Assembly: GCA_964578975.1 (NCBI GenBank)
Contig: CAZOFA010000106.1
Span: forward strand, 1-5,367
DNA from: CAYRUP01 sp964578975
GTDB taxonomy: Bacteria; Pseudomonadota; Gammaproteobacteria; DSM-16500
Direction of reading: 5' to 3'
Length of the DNA: 5,367 nt
Shown: piece after piece, positions 1-5,367 of the stretch
How positions within the stretch are numbered: position 1 is the first letter of the stretch
Layout: each line of letters starts with the position of its first letter
Notes under the pieces: model-generated
Database searches by the model: none
Seen by the model: only the letters and a program-made list of their open reading frames with translations
Told to the model about the DNA's origin: nothing
Translations under genes and position numbers: made by a program

Positions 1-31
<31 letters not shown>

Positions 32-40
32 TTGTTTTTG

Positions 41-149
41 TCATGCCAGAATAATTTTCACTACTGTCCGTAAATACGTCGTCCCGGGGACAAGCCGCGG
101 GACGACGTAATTAACCGGACAGTAGTGAGCATGCTTTTAGCTGGCATGA
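41..149. repeat. Nested three-arm palindrome in the MerR-like gene/tRNA-Pro spacer
   Basis: Three concentric perfect inverted repeats fill this spacer. The outer arms are TCATGCCAG at 41-49 and its complement at 141-149 (9 bp). The middle arms are CACTACTGTCCG at 59-70 and 116-127 (12 bp). The inner arms are TACGTCGTCCCG at 75-86 and 98-109 (12 bp), extended past one G/G mismatch (87/97) by 2 bp to a 5-nt loop at 90-94. Middle and inner arms are separated only by TAAA on one side and ATTAAC on the other, so 59-127 is almost one continuous palindrome. No open reading frame or transposase lies within it. The form suggests a REP/MITE-like dispersed element, possibly one palindrome inserted in another. 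In RNA from either strand it would fold into a long hairpin. There is no clear T-tract after it on the minus strand, so it is not a textbook intrinsic terminator. Confidence 0.85.
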
Positions 150-155
150 AAGCAT
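131..155 (-). other. Alternative small hairpin just after the MerR-like stop codon
   Basis: ATGCTTT at 131-137 is the complement of AAAGCAT at 149-155, with an 11-nt loop. The right arm starts 7 nt beyond the MerR-like stop codon. The structure uses the same bases (141-149) as the outer arm of the large palindrome, so the two folds exclude one another. No run of T follows on the transcribed strand. A role in 3'-end protection or processing is possible but is inference only. Confidence 0.35.
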
Positions 156-161
156 TAATTA

Positions 162-557
162 TCAGGATTGCAATTCTTGCAGAATTCCCTCTAGATCTGC
201 AATCAATTTTTTTAATTCTATGTTTATTTTTACCGGCTGTTTCATTTTAACAACAGATTGCAGTTGGGTACGGGCACCCTCAATCGTAAACCCATCTTCA
301 TAAAGAAATTTGCGTATTTTACGAATGAGGTCAATATCATCACGCTGATAATAGCGTCGATTTCCACGACGTTTTGCGGGTTTTAATTGCGAAAACTCGG
401 TTTCCCAATAACGCAACACATGCGGCATCACCGCACATAACTGCGCGGCTTCACCAATCGTGAAGTAATGTTTATTGGGAACTGCCGGCAACGTAGGCTG
501 AATTTTTTGCTTACGTTTGAGATTCGTCTTCTTCTGGCCGAGCTTTTTGGACTTCAT
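162..557 (-). CDS. MerR-family transcriptional regulator, short form
   Basis: This 131-residue protein has a MerR-type winged helix-turn-helix. The DNA-recognition part is YFTIGEAAQLCAVMPHVLRYWE (about residues 31-52, of which HVLRYWE is the family hallmark), followed by the wing RRGNRRYYQRDDI (about 63-75) and the helix RKFLYEDGFTIEGAR (about 82-96). The remaining 35 or so residues form a short, probably helical tail, likely for dimerisation. No cysteine cluster or large effector domain is present, so the signal and targets are unknown. A MerR-like gene directly after ihfA is a recurrent neighbourhood in gammaproteobacteria. The ATG start at 557 lies inside the 3' end of ihfA (47 nt overlap) and gives a very basic N-terminal tail (MKSKKLGQKK...). 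A shorter start at a TTG (491) just after the ihfA stop is possible but has no visible ribosome binding site. The stop is TGA. The family call is strong; the function is not known. Confidence 0.9.
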   Translation of the reverse strand: MKSKKLGQKKTNLKRKQKIQPTLPAVPNKHYFTIGEAAQLCAVMPHVLRYWETEFSQLKPAKRRGNRRYYQRDDIDLIRKIRKFLYEDGFTIEGARTQLQSVVKMKQPVKINIELKKLIADLEGILQELQS

Positions 558-846
558 TCCCTGTATATACCTCTACACGCGCTCGGAGCTTTTGGCCACT
601 GCGAAATGTAACCACCCGGCGTGCCGAAACAGGAATGGATTCACCTGTTTTTGGGTTTCTTCCCGGACGTTCATTTTTATCATGCAACTCGAAATTGCCA
701 AACCCAGAAAGTTTGACTTGCTGACCACTTTCCAGCGCTTTACAAATTTCTTTAAAATACACCTCAACAATTTCTTTTGCTTCGCGTTTCGTGAGCCCTA
801 TTCCATTAAATAATTGTTCCGCTATATCTGCCTTCGTTAGTGCCAT
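511..846 (-). CDS. ihfA: Integration host factor subunit alpha
   Basis: IHF alpha pairs with IHF beta (encoded elsewhere) to bind specific sites in the minor groove and bend DNA sharply, shaping the nucleoid and assisting recombination and transcription. The 111 residues align along their length with E. coli IhfA: the start MALTKADIAEQLF, the core VKLSGFGNFELHDKNERPGR (about 45-64), the arm motif NPKTGESIPVSARRVVTF (64-81), and GQKL near residue 84. Pro65 in GRNP is the residue known in the family to intercalate into DNA. The protein is about 12 residues longer than the 99-residue E. coli protein. The extra tail is acidic (PEEDESQT) and lies in the region shared with the MerR-like gene. The ATG is preceded by a strong AAGGGG site located in the last codons of pheT, with only 1 nt between the pheT stop and this start, so translational coupling is likely. 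Confidence 0.98.
   Translation of the reverse strand: MALTKADIAEQLFNGIGLTKREAKEIVEVYFKEICKALESGQQVKLSGFGNFELHDKNERPGRNPKTGESIPVSARRVVTFRSGQKLRARVEVYTGNEVQKARPEEDESQT
570..573 (-). promoter_or_regulatory. Probable Shine-Dalgarno for the MerR-like gene
   Basis: On the minus strand GAGG stands 12 nt before the ATG at 557. A second purine block, AGGGA, directly abuts the ATG and is too close to serve well. The GAGG site gives moderate support for the upstream ATG over the internal TTG at 491. It lies inside the coding region of ihfA, so translation of the two genes is probably coupled. Confidence 0.45.
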
Positions 847-847
847 A

Positions 848-3226
848 TCAGCCCCTTAGTTCAGCAGCGAACTTTTCTCTCAATGTAAAGATGATGCGGT
901 CCATTAAATCCGCAACCTCTTCATCAATTAAAGTGCGTAAGGCGTGTTGCAATGTTAATGCTAAAGCCACACTTTTTTGCCCTTGCGCAACTCCTTTTCC
1001 TTGATAAACATCAAACACATTGACATCTTTTAGCCATTCCCCGGCTACAGTTCTTATTGTATCCTGAATTAAACGTGCGGGTATAGCCTGATCGACTAAA
1101 ATTGCTAAATCTCGGCGAATCTCTGGGAACTTGGAAATTTCACTAAAACGCGGCAACTGAGCAGTCTCGAGCCTATCTAACGCAAGCTCAAACACCATAA
1201 TTTTGCCTGGCAAATTCAGTTTTTGCATGAGCGAGGGATGCAGTGCCCCTAATACACCGACATATTCTCCCCGGGCGTACAAGTCAGCCGTCTGCCCAGG
1301 ATGCAAAGCGGGATGCACACCTGGTTTAAATTCAAATTCACTCGACGCAAAGGTTAATTTTAATAAATTCTCAATATCGCCTTTCAAATCAAAAAAATCT
1401 GCTTGTCGCGCTGGCACACCCCATTGCTCAGCGACTACGTCACCCCAAATCAAACCGCTCAGACTATTTTGTTCGACAAGTTTTTTGTCTTTTAAAATGT
1501 AACGCACTCCCGATTCAAAAATTCTGACGCGTGATTGTTGACGATTTTGATTGTAGAGCAATGTATTGACTAAACCCGGCCATATTGAGGTGCGCATGAC
1601 TGACATATCGGCGCTAATAGGATTAGTTAATTCTTTAAATTCACTCTCGGGATCAAAAAGACTTTGCATTTTTTTATCGACGAAACTATAGGTAATCACT
1701 TCGTGATAGCCAAGATCGCACAACGTATGTCGCAGTGTCGCGAGGGATATTTTTTCCTCTGAGCGCTGCTGCATCATCATTTTCGCGACCGGCACATGTT
1801 GCGGCACTTTTTGATAACCATGAATGCGAATGATTTCTTCAATCAAATCAATTTCACTGGTCACATCAAAGCGTCGCGCCGGTACTGTCACCGTCCATCC
1901 TGCTGTAGTTTTTTCAGTTAAAAAACTCAGTGAATGAAAAATAGATTCTATTTCATCAGCAGAAATTTTAAATCCTAACATTTGATGAATACGTACTTGT
2001 CGCAAATTAATTTTTTTTGTTTGTGGTAATAAATCCGAATACGCAACATCCGTGATAGGGCCTGGCGTTCCGCCGGCAATTTCTATAATTAATTGTGTTG
2101 CGCGTTCAAGCGCACGCACTTGTAACTCAGGATCAACACCGCGCTCAAAACGATAAGAGGATTCGGAATTTAATTTATAGTGACGCGTCATACTCGCGAC
2201 AGAAGTTGGCTGGAAGAATGCGCTTTCAAGAAAAACATCTTTTGTTAACAATGTGACGCTGCTCTCAAGGCCTCCCATCACACCGGCAATGGCAAGCGGT
2301 TTTTGTTTATCGGCAATAATTAATGTTTTTGCATCCAGTGTTGCGGTTTGTCCATCTAACAATTCAAGTTGTTCGCCTTTCGTTGCGTGACGCACCTGAA
2401 TTCCATCGGCAATTTTTGCCAAGTCAAACGCATGCATCGGTTGACCTAATTCGAGCATGACATAATTCATAACATCAACAATGGGACTAATACAACGAAT
2501 GCCACTCCGACGTAATCGTTCTTGCAGCCAGAGCGGTGTCGCGGCATCAGCCGTCACCCCACGAATAATTCGGCCAGCATAGCGCGGACAACCTTGGGTT
2601 TCATGAATGACAATCTTCAGCGTATCTTGCGTTTTAATATCAGTTTTTACAATTTTTTGATTTTGTAATGACGTGTGTGTAATCGCTGCGATATCTTGCG
2701 CCAAACCTGCAATACTCAAACAATCGCCACGATTGGGTGTGATAGCAATAGTCATGATGTGATCAGCAAGATTAAGATAATCCCAGACGTGCTTGCCGAC
2801 TGGTGCATCTGCCGGTAACGAAATAATTCCTTCACTTTCTTCCATCAATCCAAGCTCGCGCGCTGAACATAACATGCCCTGCGATTCCACACCGCGCAAT
2901 TGACTCGTAGTAATTTTTGTTTTGTTTGCTAACATGGCGCCATCAAGCGCCGCTGCAGTTTTCATTCCAGGTGTCACATTTTTTGCGCCGCACACAATGG
3001 TGAGTGGTGTCGCTTCACCAATATTTACCGCGCAGACTTGTAATCGATCTGCTTTAGGATGTTTTTCGACACGCAACACTTCAGCGATCACGACACCCGA
3101 AAATTTTTCTGCGACCGGTGACACATCTTCAACTTCAAGTCCTGCCATGGTGAGCATTTCGCATAATGCGTCGCGTGTGATGGAGGGTTTGATCCATTCC
3201 TGTAGCCAATGTTCGCTTATTTTCAT
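848..3226 (-). CDS. pheT: Phenylalanine-tRNA ligase beta subunit
   Basis: This is the large subunit of the alpha2-beta2 cytoplasmic enzyme that charges tRNA-Phe. The beta subunit binds the tRNA and hydrolyses mischarged Tyr-tRNA-Phe. It has 792 residues, against about 795 in E. coli, and is intact. Domains in order: an N-terminal segment starting MKISEHWLQEWI; an EMAP/OB-type tRNA-binding domain (about 40-150, with VEKHPKADRLQVC and RGVESQGMLCS); the B3/B4 editing domain (about 210-390, with HAFDLAKI and ESSYRFERGVDPE); B5 (about 403-475, with DVTSEIDLIEEIIRIHGY); the catalytic-like core (about 485-690, with NPISADMSVMRTSIWPGL); and a C-terminal anticodon-binding FDX-ACB domain (about 694-791, with FPEIRRDLAILVD and LQHALRTLIDEEV). 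The ATG start has a modest GAGG site 10 nt upstream. It follows pheS after 56 nt and ends in TGA 1 nt before ihfA. No frameshift or missing domain is seen. Confidence 0.98.
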   Translation of the reverse strand: MKISEHWLQEWIKPSITRDALCEMLTMAGLEVEDVSPVAEKFSGVVIAEVLRVEKHPKADRLQVCAVNIGEATPLTIVCGAKNVTPGMKTAAALDGAMLANKTKITTSQLRGVESQGMLCSARELGLMEESEGIISLPADAPVGKHVWDYLNLADHIMTIAITPNRGDCLSIAGLAQDIAAITHTSLQNQKIVKTDIKTQDTLKIVIHETQGCPRYAGRIIRGVTADAATPLWLQERLRRSGIRCISPIVDVMNYVMLELGQPMHAFDLAKIADGIQVRHATKGEQLELLDGQTATLDAKTLIIADKQKPLAIAGVMGGLESSVTLLTKDVFLESAFFQPTSVASMTRHYKLNSESSYRFERGVDPELQVRALERATQLIIEIAGGTPGPITDVAYSDLLPQTKKINLRQVRIHQMLGFKISADEIESIFHSLSFLTEKTTAGWTVTVPARRFDVTSEIDLIEEIIRIHGYQKVPQHVPVAKMMMQQRSEEKISLATLRHTLCDLGYHEVITYSFVDKKMQSLFDPESEFKELTNPISADMSVMRTSIWPGLVNTLLYNQNRQQSRVRIFESGVRYILKDKKLVEQNSLSGLIWGDVVAEQWGVPARQADFFDLKGDIENLLKLTFASSEFEFKPGVHPALHPGQTADLYARGEYVGVLGALHPSLMQKLNLPGKIMVFELALDRLETAQLPRFSEISKFPEIRRDLAILVDQAIPARLIQDTIRTVAGEWLKDVNVFDVYQGKGVAQGQKSVALALTLQHALRTLIDEEVADLMDRIIFTLREKFAAELRG
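852..857 (-). promoter_or_regulatory. Shine-Dalgarno of ihfA inside the end of pheT
   Basis: AAGGGG on the minus strand sits 5 nt before the ihfA ATG at 846, within the final codons of pheT (Leu-Arg-Gly-stop). It is the strongest ribosome binding site in the window. It confirms the MALTK start and indicates independent re-initiation after pheT. Confidence 0.8.
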
Positions 3227-3236
3227 AGTCTCTAAA

Positions 3237-3240
3237 CCTC
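3237..3240 (-). promoter_or_regulatory. Shine-Dalgarno of pheT
   Basis: GAGG on the minus strand lies 10 nt before the pheT ATG at 3226, a rather long spacing. A second weak purine run, AGAG, is 3 nt from the start. The site begins 3 nt past the foot of the 3244-3272 hairpin, so the structure could affect access to it. Confidence 0.45.
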
Positions 3241-3243
3241 ATG

Positions 3244-3272
3244 TGTCATCATGAACGCAGTGAAGGATGACA
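3244..3272. repeat. Small palindrome in the pheS-pheT spacer
   Basis: TGTCATC at 3244-3250 is the exact complement of GATGACA at 3266-3272, with a 15-nt loop. The sequence resembles the GTCATCCT...GGATGAC class of short dispersed palindromes found in intergenic regions of many bacteria. That resemblance is from memory and cannot be tested here. It takes up about half of the 56-nt gap between pheS and pheT. No T-tract follows on the minus strand, so a terminator is unlikely. Confidence 0.55.
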
Positions 3273-3282
3273 TAATCGAAAA

Positions 3283-4296
3283 CTAAAACTGTTGTAAAAA
3301 TCGTAAATCGTTTTCGAATAATGAACGTAAATCGGTGATGTTGTAGCGTAGCATCGTCAATCGATCGAGACCGCAGCCAAATGCCCAACCGGTATAACGT
3401 TCACTATCAATATTTACAAAACGAAATACATTTGGATGCACCATGCCGCAGCCTAACACTTCGAGCCATCCGGTATTTTTACAAATGCGACAGCCTTTCC
3501 CATTACACGGCAAACATCTGATATCGACTTCCGCAGAAGGTTCAGTGAAAGGAAAATAAGATGCACGAAAACGAATCGGCACATCCGTTTCAAAAAATGC
3601 TTGTAAAAATTGCGTCAACACGCCTTTGAGATCGCCAAAACTCACGCCCTCATCTACCATCAATCCTTCAATTTGATGAAACATTGGTGTGTGTGTTAAA
3701 TCAAAATCACGACGATAAACGCGACCTAATGCAATCATGCGCAACGGCGGTTTGCTATGTTCCATAATACGAATTTGCACGGAAGACGTTTGCGTACGTA
3801 AGACACTGCTATCGGGAAAATAAAAGGTATCTTGCATCGCGCGCGCAGGATGCATCGCGGGAATATTTAATGCTTCGAAGTTATGATAATCATCTTCGAT
3901 TTCAGGACCATCCACCGTCATAAAACCAATTTCGGCAAATAATGCTTCAATGCGTTCACGTGTTTTGGTCACCGGATGAAGGCTGCCTAACGATTGACGA
4001 CGTCCTGATAATGTCACGTCGATCGCTTGCCCCTGAAGTTGTTGCGAAATTTGTTGCTGTTGAAGTAATGCGGAACGCTCTTCAATCAATGCTTGAATTT
4101 TTTCTTTAATCGCATTCACCCGCTGACCTGCCAGCGGGCGTTCTCGAGCGGGTAATTGACCGAGACTTTTTAAGTAGTCAGTCAATTTGCCTTTTTTACC
4201 TAAATACACAACACGATAATGATCGAGATTTTTTAAATCATCTGCAGCATGAATTTCGTCCGTTGCTTGCTTTAAAATGATATCCAAATCAGTCAT
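3283..4296 (-). CDS. pheS: Phenylalanine-tRNA ligase alpha subunit
   Basis: This is the catalytic subunit of phenylalanyl-tRNA synthetase, a class II enzyme that activates phenylalanine with ATP and transfers it to tRNA-Phe in complex with PheT. It is 337 residues long from the chosen ATG (E. coli: 327). An N-terminal coiled-coil arm that contacts tRNA (about 1-90) is followed by the catalytic domain: DGPEIEDDYHNFEALNIP (129-146), HPARAMQDTFYF (149-160), motif 2 with GRVYRRD...THTPMFHQIEG (191-211), FPFTEPSAEVDI (248-259) and motif 3 GCGLDRLTMLRY (307-318). A four-cysteine insert (Cys261, 264, 269, 272) occurs after EVDI; I recall E. coli PheS lacking it, but it is known in other bacteria. 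A longer reading frame from an upstream ATG at 4368 would overlap rplT by 68 nt and add 24 unrelated residues, so the MTDLD start was chosen. No good Shine-Dalgarno precedes it; the start is 4 nt past the rplT stop, so coupling to rplT translation is likely. The stop is TAG. Confidence 0.97.
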   Translation of the reverse strand: MTDLDIILKQATDEIHAADDLKNLDHYRVVYLGKKGKLTDYLKSLGQLPARERPLAGQRVNAIKEKIQALIEERSALLQQQQISQQLQGQAIDVTLSGRRQSLGSLHPVTKTRERIEALFAEIGFMTVDGPEIEDDYHNFEALNIPAMHPARAMQDTFYFPDSSVLRTQTSSVQIRIMEHSKPPLRMIALGRVYRRDFDLTHTPMFHQIEGLMVDEGVSFGDLKGVLTQFLQAFFETDVPIRFRASYFPFTEPSAEVDIRCLPCNGKGCRICKNTGWLEVLGCGMVHPNVFRFVNIDSERYTGWAFGCGLDRLTMLRYNITDLRSLFENDLRFLQQF

Positions 4297-4300
4297 AGTG

Positions 4301-4660
4301 TTATGCTGCGATACTTTGCTTAGCCTGTTCAGCCAATGCAGCGAATGCGGCACGATCATGCACAGCAATATCCGCTAACACTTTGCGATCCACTTGGATT
4401 TCTAATTTTTTCATGCAATGCATAAATACGCTGTACGATAAACCATGTTCACGCGCAGCAGCATTGATACGCATAATCCAAAGCGCTCTGAAATCACGTC
4501 TTTTCTGACGACGATCACGATAAGCATATTGTAATGCTTTGGTAACCGCTTGCTTTGCAACACGAAACACGCGACTACGCGCGCCATAATAACCTTTCGC
4601 TTTTGCCAACACTTTTTTGTGTCGAGCCCGCGCTGTTACACCTCTTTTTACTCTTGGCAT
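4301..4660 (-). CDS. rplT: 50S ribosomal protein L20
   Basis: L20 binds 23S rRNA early in large-subunit assembly and in E. coli also represses rpmI-rplT translation by binding the mRNA leader. The 119 residues align end to end with the 118-residue E. coli protein. Visible signatures are the basic, extended N-terminal tail PRVKRGVTARARHKKVL (2-18), AKGYYGARSRVFRVA (21-35), YAYRDRRQKRRDFRALWI (45-62), RINAAAREHGLSYS (64-77) and DRKVLADIAVHD (91-102). GGGGAG lies 8 nt before the ATG. It follows rpmI after 21 nt and is followed by pheS after 4 nt, so all three are almost certainly on one transcript. Confidence 0.98.
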   Translation of the reverse strand: MPRVKRGVTARARHKKVLAKAKGYYGARSRVFRVAKQAVTKALQYAYRDRRQKRRDFRALWIMRINAAAREHGLSYSVFMHCMKKLEIQVDRKVLADIAVHDRAAFAALAEQAKQSIAA

Positions 4661-4681
4661 ACTAGTATCTCCCCATTCGCC

Positions 4682-4876
4682 TTATTGATCATTCAGCATA
4701 CGTGCGACTGAACGCACATCGGATGCACCGACGCGACCAGTGGTGCGTAGATGACGCTTACGCTTGGTCGATTTCTTCGTCAAAATATGATTGCGATTGG
4801 TGCGACGACATTTGTAGCCACTCGCAGTCGCGCGAAAACGCTTCGCCGCTCCGCGGTTTGTTTTTAACTTTGGCAT
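4682..4876 (-). CDS. rpmI: 50S ribosomal protein L35
   Basis: This is a small basic protein of the large ribosomal subunit, 64 residues long (E. coli: 65). The N-terminus MPKLKTNRGAAKRF and the central HILTKKSTKRKRHLR (30-44) are family hallmarks. The segment between them (ATASGYKCRRTNRN) and the C-terminus (VGASDVRSVARMLNDQ) are more diverged. TGGAG lies 5 nt before the ATG. The gene sits between infC (47 nt upstream) and rplT (21 nt downstream), its usual place. In E. coli this pair is repressed by L20 through structure in the leader; the leader here has short inverted repeats but no operator can be assigned by eye. Confidence 0.97.
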   Translation of the reverse strand: MPKLKTNRGAAKRFRATASGYKCRRTNRNHILTKKSTKRKRHLRTTGRVGASDVRSVARMLNDQ

Positions 4877-4897
4877 AATAACTCCACTTACTTGTTA

Positions 4898-4922
4898 GAA
4901 ACTAAAAAACTAGGGCAGTTTC
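4898..4922 (-). promoter_or_regulatory. Competing short hairpins in the rpmI leader
   Basis: In the infC-rpmI gap, minus-strand GAAACT (4922-4917) can pair in two ways. One is with the nearby AGTTT (4911-4907), giving a 5-bp stem with loop GCCCT that runs into six T's. The other is with AGTTTC (4903-4898), giving a 6-bp stem with a 13-nt loop. The two folds exclude each other. The stems are AT-rich and weak, so an intrinsic terminator is doubtful. The position, between the infC stop and the rpmI ribosome binding site (4882-4885), is where L20-dependent control operates in other bacteria. Confidence 0.3.
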
Positions 4923-4923
4923 G

Positions 4924-5367
4924 TTACTTCTTCGGGCCAATCACCATGACCATTTGGCGACCTTCCAACTTGGGACGTTGTTCAACGACACCATGGTTAG
5001 CCAAATCCACCGTGATACGCTCCATTAATTGCATACCTAATTCAGGATGCATCATTTCGCGTCCGCGGAATCTGATCGTGATTTTAGCTTTATCACCATC
5101 ACTTAAGAAACGAACAATACTTCGTAACTTAACTTGATAATCCGCTTCTTCGGTAGCGGGACGAAGTTTAACTTCTTTAAGGTGAACCTGTTTTTGTTTC
5201 TTCCTCGCAGCTGCTTTACGCTTACTCTGCTGGTAAGTGAATTTACCAAAATTCATCACTCGGCAAACAGGGGGTTTAGCATCGGGTGAGATCTCCACTA
5301 AATCAAGACCTGCCTCTTCACTAATACGCCGCGCTTCGCGGGATGAAACAACACCTAATTGATTACC
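4924..5367 (-). CDS. infC: Translation initiation factor IF-3, 5' end cut off by window edge
   Basis: IF3 binds the 30S subunit, keeps it apart from 50S and checks the start codon and initiator tRNA. The visible part is 147 residues, read in frame from the right edge; about 33 N-terminal residues are missing by comparison with the 180-residue E. coli protein. It begins GNQLGVVSSREARRI and continues through LVEISPDAKPPVCRVMNFGK (23-42, end of the N-domain), a lysine-rich linker (about 43-62) and the C-terminal 30S-binding domain with VKLRPATEEADYQVKLRS (66-83), ITIRFRGREMMHPE (96-109) and EGRQMVMVIGPKK at the end. A GTG at 5298 could be mistaken for the start, but it is Val24 of the conserved DLVEIS motif, with clear IF3 sequence upstream. 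The usual rare AUU start of infC is outside the window. The stop is TAA, 47 nt before rpmI. Confidence 0.98.
   Translation of the reverse strand, partial: GNQLGVVSSREARRISEEAGLDLVEISPDAKPPVCRVMNFGKFTYQQSKRKAAARKKQKQVHLKEVKLRPATEEADYQVKLRSIVRFLSDGDKAKITIRFRGREMMHPELGMQLMERITVDLANHGVVEQRPKLEGRQMVMVIGPKK

Noticed and set aside
46..75. Possible tRNA-Pro promoter on the minus strand (TTTACG and TATTCT)
   Set aside because: Both boxes match the consensus at only 4 of 6 positions and the spacing is 15 nt; they also fall inside the palindrome arms, so the match is probably chance.
41..149. Rho-independent terminator for the operon
   Set aside because: The stem is strong but no T-run follows it on the transcribed strand; the bases after the outer arm are ACAAAAAC.
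41..149. CRISPR array or insertion sequence
   Set aside because: There are no repeated units with unique spacers and no transposase reading frame; only concentric inverted repeats.
517..813. Plus-strand open frame of 98 codons opposite ihfA
   Set aside because: It is antisense to a certain gene and has no recognisable domain or ribosome binding site; a shadow frame.
1203..1502. Plus-strand open frame of 99 codons opposite pheT
   Set aside because: It is antisense to the well-conserved PheT core, with composition that mirrors the sense codons; a shadow frame.
2922..3254. Plus-strand open frame of 110 codons opposite the pheT start
   Set aside because: It is antisense to the PheT tRNA-binding domain with no independent support.
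4297..4368. Longer pheS start at 4368 adding 24 residues (MLCMIVPHSL...)
   Set aside because: It overlaps rplT by 68 nt and the extra residues do not look like PheS; the ATG at 4296 gives the usual family N-terminus.
4892..5137. Plus-strand open frame of 81 codons opposite infC
   Set aside because: It is antisense to conserved IF3 sequence and has no recognisable features.
5296..5298. GTG as the start of a 124-residue IF3
   Set aside because: It is an internal valine in the conserved DLVEIS motif; in-frame IF3 sequence continues upstream to the window edge.

Overview
This window is a stretch of core chromosome from a gammaproteobacterium. It carries one co-directional minus-strand gene cluster for translation and nucleoid functions. 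In transcription order (right to left) it reads: 3' part of infC (IF3), rpmI (L35), rplT (L20), pheS and pheT (the two phenylalanyl-tRNA synthetase subunits), ihfA (IHF alpha), a small MerR-type regulator, and the 5' part of a tRNA that looks like tRNA-Pro. This order is the classical infC-rpmI-rplT-pheS-pheT-ihfA arrangement of gammaproteobacteria. A MerR-like gene and tRNA-Pro following ihfA is the arrangement I recall from Legionella/Coxiella-type genomes. Moderate AT-richness and short dispersed-looking palindromes in the gaps fit that group, but the window alone does not fix genus or family.

Layout: 1-31 partial tRNA-Pro; 32-161 a gene-free spacer filled by a nested palindrome; 162-557 MerR-like gene; 511-846 ihfA; 848-3226 pheT; 3227-3282 a spacer with a second small palindrome; 3283-4296 pheS; 4301-4660 rplT; 4682-4876 rpmI; 4877-4923 a spacer with small competing hairpins; 4924-5367 infC, running off the right edge.

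The genes are tightly packed. rplT to pheS is 4 nt, pheT to ihfA is 1 nt, and ihfA overlaps the MerR-like gene by 47 nt, so co-transcription and translational coupling are likely. The protein products cover initiation (IF3), 50S assembly (L35, L20), tRNA-Phe charging (PheS with PheT), DNA bending (IHF alpha, which needs IHF beta encoded elsewhere) and a probable transcription regulator.

I see no new multi-gene system, mobile element with a transposase, or CRISPR array. The points most worth a second look are the nested palindrome between the MerR-like gene and the tRNA, the overprinted ihfA/MerR overlap, the lack of room for an E. coli-style pheM attenuator before pheS, and possible RNA structure in the rpmI leader.
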